Shown: positions 1 through 10,297 of the stretch, in pieces | Layout: every line of letters begins with the position of its first letter | Numbering within the stretch: position 1 is the stretch's first letter | Assembly (NCBI RefSeq): GCF_002954585.1 | Contig: NZ_MSCI01000001.1 | Location: 868,001 to 932,000, forward strand | Reading direction: 5' to 3' | Length of the DNA stretch: 64,000 nucleotides | From: Vibrio chagasii | GTDB lineage: Bacteria > Pseudomonadota > Gammaproteobacteria > Enterobacterales > Vibrionaceae | Translations under genes and position numbers: made by a program | Notes under the pieces: model-generated | The model's input: the letters and a program-made list of their open reading frames with translations, nothing else | Databases searched by the model: none | Told to the model about the DNA's origin: nothing

Positions 1-2712
1 CTATTTAGCGTCAGTAGCTATGCCAAAACACCGATAGATCTTGGTGTTGTTAATGAAGACAAGCTAATAGAAATGTTAGTAAGACAGGGCTTCGTTGACC
101 AAGATGCAACCGACGCGGTAAAACATGATGCACTGGACCGTTACCTAAAAAATAAGCTTAACTCTGGTTTTAAAGGTGATGCTCAGTTCGGCAAAAAAGC
201 CATGGAGCTGAGAGCCAAGATTCTCAAAGCCATCGAAAAAGAATCTGGCGTTAAAAAAGCGAGTGTTTTTGCACTTGAAGTCGGTACTAAGCGTACAGAC
301 AAAGTGCTCGCGCTACTTGTCGACTTTCCCGACTTAAACTGGGATGACAACAGACTGACCAAAGAACACACCCAAATGCTCTACGAGAGCTACAACCCTG
401 AACACTACCAAGAGTTGTTGTTCTCTGACACTGGCTATACTGGACCAAATGGCGAAAACTTAATCTCGATGCGCCAGTATTATCAAAGCGAATCAGGCGA
501 CAGTTATAGTGTGGCTGGTCAGGCTGCAGGTTGGTATCGTGCTTCTAAACCTGCCGCTTTCTATGGCGGTAACTCCCCTACTACAGACAATGATCTGAAC
601 GCCCAAGAGCTGGTGCGTGAAGCCCTTAACCAGTTAGCTCAAGATCCTAGTATCAACCTTGCTGATTACGATATTGAAGATCGTTACGATTACGATGGTG
701 ACGGAGACTTCCGTGAGCCAGATGGCGTAATTGATCACCTAATGGTGTTCCATGCCTCTGTAGGTGAAGAAGCCGGTGGCGGTGTGTTAGGTCCTAATGC
801 AATTTGGTCTCACCGATTCAACCTTGGACGCACCCATGTGCTAGAAGGCACCTCGAGCTCGCTTCCAGACCGTTTTAATGGCCAGTACGCAGCATTTGAT
901 TACACGATTCAACCGATCGATGCCGCAGCTGGTGTTTGTGCGCACGAATATGGCCATGACTTAGGTCTACCAGACGAGTACGACACGCAATACACAGGCA
1001 AAGGTGAACCTGTCTCTTATTGGTCTATCATGTCTTCAGGCAGTTGGGCTGGTCAAATTGGTGGTACACAACCGACCGCTTTCAGTTCTTGGGCAAAACA
1101 CTTCTTACAAAAGTCGATTGGTGGTCGCTGGATTAACGATGATCAAATATCAATTGATGACCTAGAAGACAAGCCACAAATTTACACCTTGTTCCAAACG
1201 ACAGATAACGACCGTCCGAACATGATTAAGGTCGACCTTCCAGAGAAACAAATCGAAGGTTTGAAACCGTTCGAGGGTGAGTACTCGTTCCACTCTCAAA
1301 AAGGCGACGACCTGAAAAATAGCATGACTCGTAAGTTGGAAATCCCGGCTGGCGACTCTGCAGTGCTTTCCTTCAAAACTTGGTACCAAATCGAGAAAGA
1401 CTATGACTTTGCTCGTGTCCTTGTGAACGGACAAGCCATCGCTGGCAACATCACCTCTATGGATGACCCATACAATACTGGCCTAGTTCCAGCGGTTGGT
1501 GGCGAGTCTGACGGTTGGATTGATGCTGAATTTGATGTTTCTCAATGGGCAGGCCAAGAAGTAGAACTGTCGTTCGAGTACATCACCGATGGCGGATTAG
1601 CCATGGAAGGTTTCTACCTAGACAACCTTAGCCTTATAGTTGACGGTGACACGGTTACGATAGATGACGGCGAAGATAACTCTAGCTTTGCACTTAATGG
1701 CTTCAAATTGAGTAATGGCTTCCATCAAGCTCAACACTACTACCTACTGCAATGGCGTAGTCATATGGACGTGGATGAAGGTTTGGCGAATATCAAGCGC
1801 ATGGGCCAACTCATGTCGTTCGATCCAGGCCTGATCATTTGGTATGTCGATGAGTCACTCACTGATAACTGGGTAGGCAAACACCCTGGTGAAGGCTGGT
1901 TGGGAGTGGTCGATGCCGACCAAAATGCCATGATTTGGCAAAACTCAGGAAAAGTCGCTCAAACACGTTATCAAGTTCGAGATGCCGCGTTCTCACTGAA
2001 AGACCATACTCCAATGCGTCTTGTGAACAGTGACAATGATGTGCTTCAGGACACAAGCCTAGTGGGTACAGCAAGCTTCTCTGATGATCAAGATTACACA
2101 TCACCACAAGCTCCTGATTCAGGTCGTATTTTGACTAAATTTGGTTTGGTGGTAGACATTGTTAACCAGAGCGCTGACAACGAATATGGTGTGGTACGTC
2201 TATCGAAAGTAAGCCAACACAACATTGCGCCAACGGCTAACTTCGAACTCAATACGGATGGATTGAACGTATCAGCCCGTAACTTCAGTTCGGATCAAGA
2301 TGGCGAAATCATCAGCTACCTATGGGACTTCGGCAACGGCATAACAAGCAGTGAAATCGCGCCAACGTGGACATACCAAGTAGCCGGCGAATACACAGTC
2401 AGCCTAACAGTAGTCGACGACAAAGGTGCTAACGCATCGTTTAGCTCAATCGTTAATGTTGAGGTTCCAAACGCGCTTCCTGAAGCAAGTGCGAAGTACA
2501 TTCACTTAGGTCGTTGGGTCACCATGTGGTCAACAAGTTCGGACAGCGATGGTCGAATTGTCGATACAGAGTGGACATTACCAAATGGAAAAGTGAAACG
2601 AGGTCGCACATTCACTTCTATCTTCCCTTCATACGGAAAGCATGAAGTGAAGCTACGAATCATCGATGACCAAGGCGGGATCACGACTAAGACCATTATG
2701 GTCGACCTATAA
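1..2712 (+). CDS. prtV: PrtV-like M6 (immune inhibitor A) metalloprotease, 5' end outside window
   Basis: Secreted zinc metalloprotease of the M6 / immune inhibitor A family, which in Vibrio cholerae (PrtV) degrades host and matrix proteins. The reading frame is open to the left edge of the window, so the true start and most of the signal peptide lie upstream; the first methionine inside the window (position 73) is not the start. The zinc site HEYGH is encoded at 943-957 and is followed by GLPDEYD, as expected for the family. The last ~160 residues (from about 2224) hold two PKD-type domains, the first with the typical YLWDFGNG core. PrtV matures by cleavage around its PKD domains, so the same is likely here. 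A strong terminator follows. Confidence is high for the family; the orthology with PrtV is by architecture. Confidence 0.9.
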   Translation, partial: LFSVSSYAKTPIDLGVVNEDKLIEMLVRQGFVDQDATDAVKHDALDRYLKNKLNSGFKGDAQFGKKAMELRAKILKAIEKESGVKKASVFALEVGTKRTDKVLALLVDFPDLNWDDNRLTKEHTQMLYESYNPEHYQELLFSDTGYTGPNGENLISMRQYYQSESGDSYSVAGQAAGWYRASKPAAFYGGNSPTTDNDLNAQELVREALNQLAQDPSINLADYDIEDRYDYDGDGDFREPDGVIDHLMVFHASVGEEAGGGVLGPNAIWSHRFNLGRTHVLEGTSSSLPDRFNGQYAAFDYTIQPIDAAAGVCAHEYGHDLGLPDEYDTQYTGKGEPVSYWSIMSSGSWAGQIGGTQPTAFSSWAKHFLQKSIGGRWINDDQISIDDLEDKPQIYTLFQTTDNDRPNMIKVDLPEKQIEGLKPFEGEYSFHSQKGDDLKNSMTRKLEIPAGDSAVLSFKTWYQIEKDYDFARVLVNGQAIAGNITSMDDPYNTGLVPAVGGESDGWIDAEFDVSQWAGQEVELSFEYITDGGLAMEGFYLDNLSLIVDGDTVTIDDGEDNSSFALNGFKLSNGFHQAQHYYLLQWRSHMDVDEGLANIKRMGQLMSFDPGLIIWYVDESLTDNWVGKHPGEGWLGVVDADQNAMIWQNSGKVAQTRYQVRDAAFSLKDHTPMRLVNSDNDVLQDTSLVGTASFSDDQDYTSPQAPDSGRILTKFGLVVDIVNQSADNEYGVVRLSKVSQHNIAPTANFELNTDGLNVSARNFSSDQDGEIISYLWDFGNGITSSEIAPTWTYQVAGEYTVSLTVVDDKGANASFSSIVNVEVPNALPEASAKYIHLGRWVTMWSTSSDSDGRIVDTEWTLPNGKVKRGRTFTSIFPSYGKHEVKLRIIDDQGGITTKTIMVDL

Positions 2713-2848
2713 GTCGCCTCTAGCTCAAATCATTGAAATAAGTACGTAGACAATAACGTGCGTACTGATAAACCAACTTAAGTACTGTTGTCTGTGGCAT
2801 GAGTCAGGACAGCAGTTTTAAGAAAACGTTATTATTTAAGCCGTAAGC

Positions 2849-2880
2849 AAAAGCCCTACCGTCATTGGTAGGGCTTTTTA
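2849..2880 (+). terminator. Rho-independent terminator after prtV
   Basis: The stem AAGCCCTACC / GGTAGGGCTT with a 6-base loop is followed by a T-run on the plus strand. T residues also follow it on the minus strand, so it can serve both prtV and the converging MFS gene. Confidence 0.85.
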
Positions 2881-2959
2881 TTTGTCTCGACTTCGAACAA
2901 GCTATGCAGAGGTACTCTTCTAATGAGGGGGCTATCTCACCCAAACAGATGAAAACTCG

Positions 2960-4135
2960 TCACACTGGCTGATTTTGAATACGTGATTTACGTGCGCTAA
3001 ATGCAAATAATAAGATAACGGCTAGCACAAAAGGTAGTACGTAAATATTGAGTTTTTGCCAACCCGCTGTCGATTCCAACCAACCAGAAAGCAACGCAGT
3101 CACTGTCACACAGCCAAATACAACAAACTCATTGAAAGCTTGTGCCTTCGCTTTGTTCTGGGGCTGATAAGATTGACTGAACAAACCAGTTGCCGCGATG
3201 AACATAAAGTTCCAGCCTACCCCAAGTAAAACCAGGGCTGCTCTAAAGTGCCAAATCGACTCACCATGGATATTGATAGCAATACAAAAAACAAACAATA
3301 TCCCGCCAGCCAAAATCATCATTCTTGAACCAAATTTCTCGATGAGCGATCCAGTAAAGAAGGCAGGGACAAACATACCCAATACGTGCCACTCAATCAC
3401 ACCCGCCGCTTTAGTAAAGTCGAAACCACAGCCAATCATTGCCAATGGTGTAGCCGTCATCAGAATGTTCATCACCGCATAGGCAACCATTGCTGCAAAG
3501 ACGGCTCCGACAAAATTCGGAGCCTTGACGATTGCACTCAAAGGATCAGATTTTGGTGTCTGGTTGCTAAACGACACTTTAGGGAATTGAATGGTTTGTA
3601 AGATAACGAGGGCCAAAATGTTTAAGCCAATTAATGAAGCAAAAGCCCCAATGTACAGACCATCTTGCGACCATTGCTGAGACATAATCGCTAAGTTCGG
3701 CCCGAGTACCGCCGCAAGGACACCACCAGCCATTGAAATCGAGATTGCGCGGTGTCGTGCATTTTCATCACACACTTCAATAGCCGCGAAGCGATAAAGC
3801 GTTCCGAAGCCAATGCCGATACCTAATAAAAAAGTCGCAAAACAAAACAGATAGAAATTTTGTTGCAATAACGCGTAAGTTGCTAGACTCGCCCCCGTTA
3901 TACCGACGAGATTACCGATACTAAAGCCTCGCTTGCGGCCTAACTTACCTGAAATCAAAGAAGCGGGAATGGTGGCAGCCATCAAGCCCAAAAACTGCAA
4001 CGCGACTGGTAAGGTAATCATACTGGCACTGGGCGCAATCTGTTTTCCTATCAATCCAATCACGGAAATCAGTAAGATATTCCCTGTCATTAATAAGGCC
4101 TGACACAGTGACAGTAGCCAAACATTTCTATTCAT
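2960..4135 (-). CDS. MFS transporter
   Basis: Predicted inner-membrane major facilitator of about 391 residues with roughly 12 hydrophobic helices, and the loop 2-3 region has the MFS-like GKLGRKRGF motif. The substrate cannot be told from sequence. I start it at the ATG beginning MNRNVWLLSL rather than at an upstream TTG, because AGGA lies about 7 bases before that ATG and the extension has no membrane character. It is transcribed divergently from a LysR regulator about 260 bases away, the classic layout for a regulator that controls its neighbour. It converges on prtV. Confidence 0.85.
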   Translation of the reverse strand: MNRNVWLLSLCQALLMTGNILLISVIGLIGKQIAPSASMITLPVALQFLGLMAATIPASLISGKLGRKRGFSIGNLVGITGASLATYALLQQNFYLFCFATFLLGIGIGFGTLYRFAAIEVCDENARHRAISISMAGGVLAAVLGPNLAIMSQQWSQDGLYIGAFASLIGLNILALVILQTIQFPKVSFSNQTPKSDPLSAIVKAPNFVGAVFAAMVAYAVMNILMTATPLAMIGCGFDFTKAAGVIEWHVLGMFVPAFFTGSLIEKFGSRMMILAGGILFVFCIAINIHGESIWHFRAALVLLGVGWNFMFIAATGLFSQSYQPQNKAKAQAFNEFVVFGCVTVTALLSGWLESTAGWQKLNIYVLPFVLAVILLFAFSARKSRIQNQPV

Positions 4136-4399
4136 CTTTGTTCCTAAATATGAGCGCGGCTGATCACTAGACCAAATAACCAACAAAGTCTCAACACTTT
4201 GTTACAAAAAATGAAACTCACCTGCTACCAATGTATTGCCTTAAAGCCATCTCCTTTTGGTTCTTCAACGATATCGAATGCATCTCTGCCTATATTTTCA
4301 ATTCATTCTGGATTTGCATTTATCATTTAATGGGGATAATAATAATTTTCTGTTATTCATTATGGCGTGTTTTACAAACTTCGGCATTAAGAGGCGAGT

Positions 4400-5290
4400 A
4401 TGATTAATCCACTTTGGCTCAACACATTTAAGACTCTGGTAGAAGTCGGTCATTTCACCCAAACGGCTGAAAAGTTGTACATGACTCAACCAGGTGTAAG
4501 CCAACACATCAAAAAGCTTGAGCAAGCATGTGACTGTGAACTGCTCTCGAGAGAAAATAAGAGCTTCGAGCTGACCGAGCAAGGTCGGATTATGTATCGC
4601 TATGCACTTAAACTAGAGAAAGACCAAGAAGACCTTTTCGAGTCGCTCAGTTTTGATAACCCTTACTCTGGGCAGTGTCACCTATCTTGTTCAGGCTCAC
4701 TCTCTTTACGCTTATATCCCAAACTTCTTGAACTGCAGCAGCAACACCCAGACCTAAGCATTAATCTTGAGGCTGCACCGAATCGAAAGATATTAAATGA
4801 CCTACTTCAAGGCACGACCGATGTCGGTATCGTAAGACACTCACCGAACGACAGCTACTACCAAAGCCAAGTTATCGGAAAAGAAGCATTGTGTCTTATC
4901 GTGCACCACAGCCATGCCGACCTTGAGATAACGCCACAAACACTTCACGAGATTGGTCTGATTGCTCACCCAGATTCTGCGCATTACCTCTCTTTGTACT
5001 TTGACCTGTGTGGTGATAAAGAACTCGCGAACATCAACATTAATGAGATACCGAAATCAGGCTATATCAACCAACTTCATCAGATACTGCTACCTGTATC
5101 AAAAGGATTAGGGTTTACCGTGCTGCCAGCTGGTGCTGTGGAACATTTTGCTGAAAGAGATAAGTTGCACGTCGTGCCCCCAAAAATAGAAGTTGAGGAA
5201 ACGCTGTACTTGGTCCAAAAGCGAAACCGCAAACTCCCTCACCGATACAATAACGTGATTGATTTAATCAAACAGAATGTCAGCAATTAA
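4400..5290 (+). CDS. LysR-family transcriptional regulator
   Basis: 296-residue LysR-type regulator. The N-terminal winged helix-turn-helix (about residues 5-60: FTQTAEKLYMTQPGVSQHIKKLE) is typical, followed by a substrate-binding co-inducer domain (about 90-290). AGAGG sits just upstream of the ATG. It diverges from the MFS transporter gene and probably regulates it and itself through the shared ~260-bp intergenic region; that is inferred from layout only. The ligand is unknown. Confidence 0.88.
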   Translation: MINPLWLNTFKTLVEVGHFTQTAEKLYMTQPGVSQHIKKLEQACDCELLSRENKSFELTEQGRIMYRYALKLEKDQEDLFESLSFDNPYSGQCHLSCSGSLSLRLYPKLLELQQQHPDLSINLEAAPNRKILNDLLQGTTDVGIVRHSPNDSYYQSQVIGKEALCLIVHHSHADLEITPQTLHEIGLIAHPDSAHYLSLYFDLCGDKELANININEIPKSGYINQLHQILLPVSKGLGFTVLPAGAVEHFAERDKLHVVPPKIEVEETLYLVQKRNRKLPHRYNNVIDLIKQNVSN

Positions 5291-5306
5291 GTTAGTGCGC
5301 AGATCA

Positions 5307-5340
5307 AAAAGCCTTTAACCAAGATAGTTAAAGGCTTTCA
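5307..5340 (-). terminator. Bidirectional terminator between LysR gene and sensor kinase
   Basis: The inverted repeat AAAGCCTTTAAC / GTTAAAGGCTTT has a 7-base loop. The T-run is best on the minus strand, so it mainly ends the kinase operon, but it also follows the LysR gene. Confidence 0.8.
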
Positions 5341-5365
5341 TTACCAGGAAAAGCTTCTAATGCCA

Positions 5366-8300
5366 CTACTGTAAAGTTGTGAGAACCTCAGAGGCACCTT
5401 CAAAATCGTAACTCTCTAGCAATCTCTGAATCTCTTTTAAAGCACTCGAATCAGGGTGTTCAATGAGTAACTCCGAAACGTATTGCGTCGCATCGTTATC
5501 GTAAGCTTCGAGAAGAGACAACAGCTTAGAGATTTGCTTGGGATCTAACTCAGAAGAGTCCGATGTATCATCTGCACCTTTCTCTGCCGTGGCTGCGCAT
5601 GGTTTACCAAAATCACGCTCGACCGCTTCAATCAACTCCCTTAAGCCAACTTCGCTTTGCTCAAGATCTTGCTCTACACAAGCCTTATTGTGAGCTCTGC
5701 TTTCAAAGTCACTGAGTAATTCAGCGAGCCTCTGCCCACCAATTGAAGCCGACATACTTTTTAGTGTGTGTAGATTCCGCTCTAACGTTGTCCACTCTTG
5801 TTGCGCTAGGTTATCGAACGCTTCAGATAGCATCGATGGTGCCCCTTGGCAGAACCTATCTAACACCTTATTTTGCAAAGCAGTGTCGTTATTGGTGAGC
5901 TGCTCAAATCGAGCTTTTGAGAAAATCGGTAAGCCAGAGTTATCAGAAATCGATTTATCAACCGGAACAAGTTCAGGCGCTTTACCTCCAATCAACACCT
6001 CAGGAACGATGTATTTAGAGATCAAAGACGTCGCTTTATCAATGATGATCGGCTTGTCCAAAAAGTCTGTTACGCCTGCGTCTCTTGCTCTTTGTTTCGC
6101 ATCCGCAAACACGTTGGCCGACATCGCAATGATAGGCACAGTGGTATTAAATTCACGGATCAACCTTGTAGCCTCAAAACCATCCATGATTGGCATCTGT
6201 AGATCCATAAAGATCATGTCGTAGTCGTTGTTCTGTGCTAATGCCAGTGCCTCTTTGCCGTTTTCAGCAAGGTCGGCGTCTAACTTAGAGCGACTAAAAA
6301 AGGCTAACGCAAGATCTTGGTTAAGTTCATTATCCTCCACCAGCAGTATCTTCTGGCCTTTGAACTCTATCTGATAATCTAGTTGTAACTCTTGAGCTTT
6401 GAATTGAGCCAACTCTTCATTGGTCGTTCGAGCAAAGGCTACGACAAAAGAAAACTCACTGCCTTGCCCAAACTCACTCTCAACCGTAATTTCGCTGCCC
6501 ATTGCATTCACGAGTTTCTGGCTGATATTGAGCCCTAACCCTGTTCCACCAAATCGACGTGTCGTTGTGGTATCTGCTTGGCTAAACGCTTGAAATAACT
6601 TATGAAGGTTGTCATCAGAAATGCCAATTCCAGTATCCGCGACGCAAACCTTCATCGTCAATTCACGCTCGTTTGAGTCAACAATATCGACCGTCAAAGA
6701 AACACTGCCTTTTTCCGTAAACTTAATCGCGTTGCCAATAAGGTTAAGTATCACTTGGAACAATCTGAGTGGATCACCGAGTAAAGGCGTATCGAGTTCT
6801 GGGTCAATCGACATCGATAAGTTAAGCTGTTTTTCATCCGCTTTTGACTCCATCAACTCGATCACATCTTTAAAAGTTACCAAGGCATTAAATGGAATAT
6901 TATCGATAAACAACTGACCCGCTTCTATCTTAGACAAGTCTAAAATATCGTTGATGATGCTTAACAGAGAGTGCCCAGAGCGGTGCACTTTTTCGATATA
7001 GTTGCGGGCTGTAGGGTTAGAGATTTCGCCAATCGCTAGATAAGACAAGCCAATAATAGCATTCATTGGCGTTCTAATTTCGTGGCTCATGTTTGCCAAA
7101 AACTCTGATTTAGCCTGACTTGCAAGGTTTGCTCTCTCTTTCTCCTCTGCCAATTGCTCATTTAGACGTTTCATTTCAGAAATATCGAATGCCCAAAATA
7201 GCGTTGCGATTTCACCATCAAGCTCAAACAAGTAGTAGCTAACAAGTGCGACAAAACGAGTGCCATCTGACTTCCTAAGCACTAACTCTTTGTTCACGAC
7301 TTTTCCGTTCAGCTTGAGCTCTTTATGAATGTCATCACGAACCTCGAGAGAATCATGAATAGCAATCACATCGATAGACGAGAGTTCCTTATTTTCAACA
7401 CCAAACAAGCGTTTTGCTGTGTCATTGGCATAACGAACCTGTTCCTCAAAAACTACTGCTGCTGCAATTGGAGAGCTGTTAAGCATGCTATAGAGTTGGT
7501 CTTGGGCCTTTTTTAGTGCCTCTGTCGCTTCGTTGGCAATGCTAATCTGCTTCGCAAGTTTTCGGTTCCAGAAGACAATCAGCAAAACAATCACCAACGA
7601 AAAAGCGGAGATGGTGTAAACCAGATGATAGTCAACTCTTTCTATTGCCTTTGGTGCCGCCCACTTCGCTGATATCTTTTGATGCTCTTCTGCAGAGATC
7701 TTATTAATGGCTTTATTCAAAATAGAAAATAGAAGAGGTTCCGATTTGATCACATGTAAAGTCGGTGATAGAAAAAAGTCCAGTCGGCCGATAATCCCTA
7801 TGTCTCGGTGACCGTATGAATCAATGAGATAGTTCAAGACATCAACCGTATCGATCATTCCATCTAGGCTCTGATCATCAAGTAGATTCAAACCCTCAGC
7901 GGTCGAGTCAACAAATACCCACTCGACGTTTGGATACTTATCTACTATCGCCTCAGTATTCGCTGCATTTCTTAAAATACCGATTTTCCACCCAGTAGCT
8001 TCTTCAAGGACTAAGCTGCTCACCTCACGTCTTGATGCAAGTGCCAAGCGGCTCGAGAATAGGCTATTTGCCGCTTTGACATTCTCTCCCAAGGAGCGAT
8101 TTTCTTGCGCCGCAGAGACAAGTTCTACTTCTTGGTGATCAACCAAGCTTCGAGTTTCAGACCAATTCGCTACGTCAACATGCTCAATATTTAAGCCGGT
8201 TTTCTGCTCGATGAGTTTCAGGTAATCATCAATCATACCGATGTACTCACCAGTACTAGAGACTGCCTCATACGGAAGTGAATTGGGATCGATACCGATT

Positions 8301-10297
8301 CGCACCGTTGGGTTGTTTTTAAGCCACTCCCTCTCCTCTTCGCTTAAATTTAAGATCTCGCCCGTTAAGTTATTGGCTTGATATATATCGGCAATGTATC
8401 GCTTAGCGGGTTCACCAAACGAATTAAATTGCTCTATATCTGGGAAGTAGACATGATTTCGCTCTAACGTTTTTGTATCAAAGTAAAAGGTCATTGAGCC
8501 GGAGTTAATAATGCCGCCTTTAGTGCGGTAACTGGCCACTTTAGTTACTGATGCAAAATGAGAGGTGTTTCTTTTCTCCCCATGCTCATCGACAAGATTA
8601 CCGATATACCAAGCCTTAATTGGACGATTGTTGTTATCAGCTTGGGCAGTGATCACCTGAAAAGAACTATCCGTGTCAAACACTTTAAAGAGTTCAAACA
8701 AGTCATCAAAACGGTCATTTACGATAAAATAAGCGGAAATTTGAGCAATGATACTCGCTTTCTTTAGAACCTGGCTTAAGTCGCTCTGGATATGGGTCTC
8801 AATGATTTGACTCAAACCATCATCGACTTGTTTGAGATTGGCTACTGCCGCGTTAAAGCGATCTCTCAGCTCTTCACTCTTAAAATCGACATAGATTGGA
8901 TACTCAACTTGCTGTTCGTCGTGCAATCGAAGCTCTGACATTTCAATAAAGCGAGTATTAGTAATAAACCACTCCAGTACTCGCCTCTCAACCATCAATA
9001 TATCGACGGTTTGTGCTCTTAACTGCGCAAAAGCTGACTCCAGACTGCCGATGTCTTCAACTCGCTCGATATCAATCTCTTGAGAAAGCATCTCTATGGA
9101 GTTTTTAATTGGTGAGGTGTCATCAAACAACAGTGCACCCAGAGACAAGCCTTTTTGTGATTTGAGGTTGAGTTGGCGTCTCGCTAGTGACACTGGGACA
9201 AATTCAACATTAATGACAGGATCACTTAGAAAGTGAGCATCGGGATCGTCAGCCTGAACACCGGAAACAAAAGAGATTGAATTGCTATTGTCGATCGCTT
9301 TTTGAGCAGCACTAGGCGGCAAAGTGACAACGTCACCCAGCATGTAACCCATATCATTCAGAGCACGCTGTATGATGTCGTGTTGCAAGCCAACAGAAGT
9401 GCTATCCGGGTACATATAAGGTGGGATACCAAATCCCAAAACCCCTTTAAGGGGCACTCGATAAGGAGAACTATCTAACCACTTTGATAAAACCTGATTT
9501 TTTTTATGTACATCAAAGGTTTTGATCTGTTTGTTGAGCAAAGTCTGTAACTGGACTTCGTCGCTACGTAGTAACATTGTGGCCTGTACTGTCTTCCAAT
9601 GCTCTAATACATAATCAACTGTTAGATCATAAAAATCTATTTGATTAGCAATCTCCATGGTAGTGATCGGTTCAGCAATAAGACCTTGAACATAACCTTC
9701 TTTCAATGCTTTCACAGCACCGATAACGCTATCAAAATTAACTCGCTCAATAGAGTTCAACTGAATGCCAGCTTTTCCTAAATCTATGTTTTCATTAACT
9801 ATAGCGATGCTTCGCTTGTGGTTAGGTCTCAAGCTCCTTGCTATTTGATTATCAAAAGGCACTATCATTGCAACTTGATAAGGAATATACGGGTCACTCG
9901 AGAGAAAACGCCCTCCATCACTTGGATCAAACTGTTGGAATGGGAAAACATCGCCTCGCCCATCGAGCAGTGCAGCTTTGGCTTCACTGCGAGAGCTGAC
10001 GCTTATAAATCTCACATGAACGCCAAACCGCTCTTCAAGATCCTGTGTCCAGTCTTTAACAATACCAGAGACTTTTCCGTCATCATCAAGGAAGGAATAT
10101 GGGTAATGGTTAGCAAAAGCAATGAAAGTCACTGTTGGCTTGTTGTCTAACCATAGGTCTAGCTCGGCATCAGTCACTTCAGAGGCATAAGCACTGCCAA
10201 CAAACATAAGCACGGACAGCAACCATACCGCGAATGAAATCACTGAACTTTTCAGCCTCGACACAAAAACACGACATCTATTAGATCGATTACTCAT
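5366..10297 (-). CDS. Hybrid sensor histidine kinase with tandem SBP_bac_3 domains, PAS, REC and Hpt (BvgS/EvgS-like)
   Basis: A 1643-residue unorthodox sensor kinase. After an N-terminal signal/membrane segment (about 18-38) comes a very large periplasmic part that reads as three solute-binding-type (SBP_bac_3) modules, about residues 50-275, 285-515 and 660-885. The least typical stretch, 515-660, lies between the second and third. One transmembrane helix (~888-912) leads to a PAS domain (~932-1050), a HisKA domain with phospho-acceptor H1072 in SHEIRTPMN, an ATPase domain with GTGLGL, a receiver domain with D1365 in MDLQMPIMDG, and a C-terminal Hpt domain with H1510 in HTLKSM. All phosphorelay residues are present. 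Its ATG overlaps the stop of the upstream HD-GYP regulator by 8 bases, so the two are co-translated and probably partners. It likely senses a small solute; the identity is unknown. Confidence 0.9.
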   Translation of the reverse strand: MSNRSNRCRVFVSRLKSSVISFAVWLLSVLMFVGSAYASEVTDAELDLWLDNKPTVTFIAFANHYPYSFLDDDGKVSGIVKDWTQDLEERFGVHVRFISVSSRSEAKAALLDGRGDVFPFQQFDPSDGGRFLSSDPYIPYQVAMIVPFDNQIARSLRPNHKRSIAIVNENIDLGKAGIQLNSIERVNFDSVIGAVKALKEGYVQGLIAEPITTMEIANQIDFYDLTVDYVLEHWKTVQATMLLRSDEVQLQTLLNKQIKTFDVHKKNQVLSKWLDSSPYRVPLKGVLGFGIPPYMYPDSTSVGLQHDIIQRALNDMGYMLGDVVTLPPSAAQKAIDNSNSISFVSGVQADDPDAHFLSDPVINVEFVPVSLARRQLNLKSQKGLSLGALLFDDTSPIKNSIEMLSQEIDIERVEDIGSLESAFAQLRAQTVDILMVERRVLEWFITNTRFIEMSELRLHDEQQVEYPIYVDFKSEELRDRFNAAVANLKQVDDGLSQIIETHIQSDLSQVLKKASIIAQISAYFIVNDRFDDLFELFKVFDTDSSFQVITAQADNNNRPIKAWYIGNLVDEHGEKRNTSHFASVTKVASYRTKGGIINSGSMTFYFDTKTLERNHVYFPDIEQFNSFGEPAKRYIADIYQANNLTGEILNLSEEEREWLKNNPTVRIGIDPNSLPYEAVSSTGEYIGMIDDYLKLIEQKTGLNIEHVDVANWSETRSLVDHQEVELVSAAQENRSLGENVKAANSLFSSRLALASRREVSSLVLEEATGWKIGILRNAANTEAIVDKYPNVEWVFVDSTAEGLNLLDDQSLDGMIDTVDVLNYLIDSYGHRDIGIIGRLDFFLSPTLHVIKSEPLLFSILNKAINKISAEEHQKISAKWAAPKAIERVDYHLVYTISAFSLVIVLLIVFWNRKLAKQISIANEATEALKKAQDQLYSMLNSSPIAAAVVFEEQVRYANDTAKRLFGVENKELSSIDVIAIHDSLEVRDDIHKELKLNGKVVNKELVLRKSDGTRFVALVSYYLFELDGEIATLFWAFDISEMKRLNEQLAEEKERANLASQAKSEFLANMSHEIRTPMNAIIGLSYLAIGEISNPTARNYIEKVHRSGHSLLSIINDILDLSKIEAGQLFIDNIPFNALVTFKDVIELMESKADEKQLNLSMSIDPELDTPLLGDPLRLFQVILNLIGNAIKFTEKGSVSLTVDIVDSNERELTMKVCVADTGIGISDDNLHKLFQAFSQADTTTTRRFGGTGLGLNISQKLVNAMGSEITVESEFGQGSEFSFVVAFARTTNEELAQFKAQELQLDYQIEFKGQKILLVEDNELNQDLALAFFSRSKLDADLAENGKEALALAQNNDYDMIFMDLQMPIMDGFEATRLIREFNTTVPIIAMSANVFADAKQRARDAGVTDFLDKPIIIDKATSLISKYIVPEVLIGGKAPELVPVDKSISDNSGLPIFSKARFEQLTNNDTALQNKVLDRFCQGAPSMLSEAFDNLAQQEWTTLERNLHTLKSMSASIGGQRLAELLSDFESRAHNKACVEQDLEQSEVGLRELIEAVERDFGKPCAATAEKGADDTSDSSELDPKQISKLLSLLEAYDNDATQYVSELLIEHPDSSALKEIQRLLESYDFEGASEVLTTLQ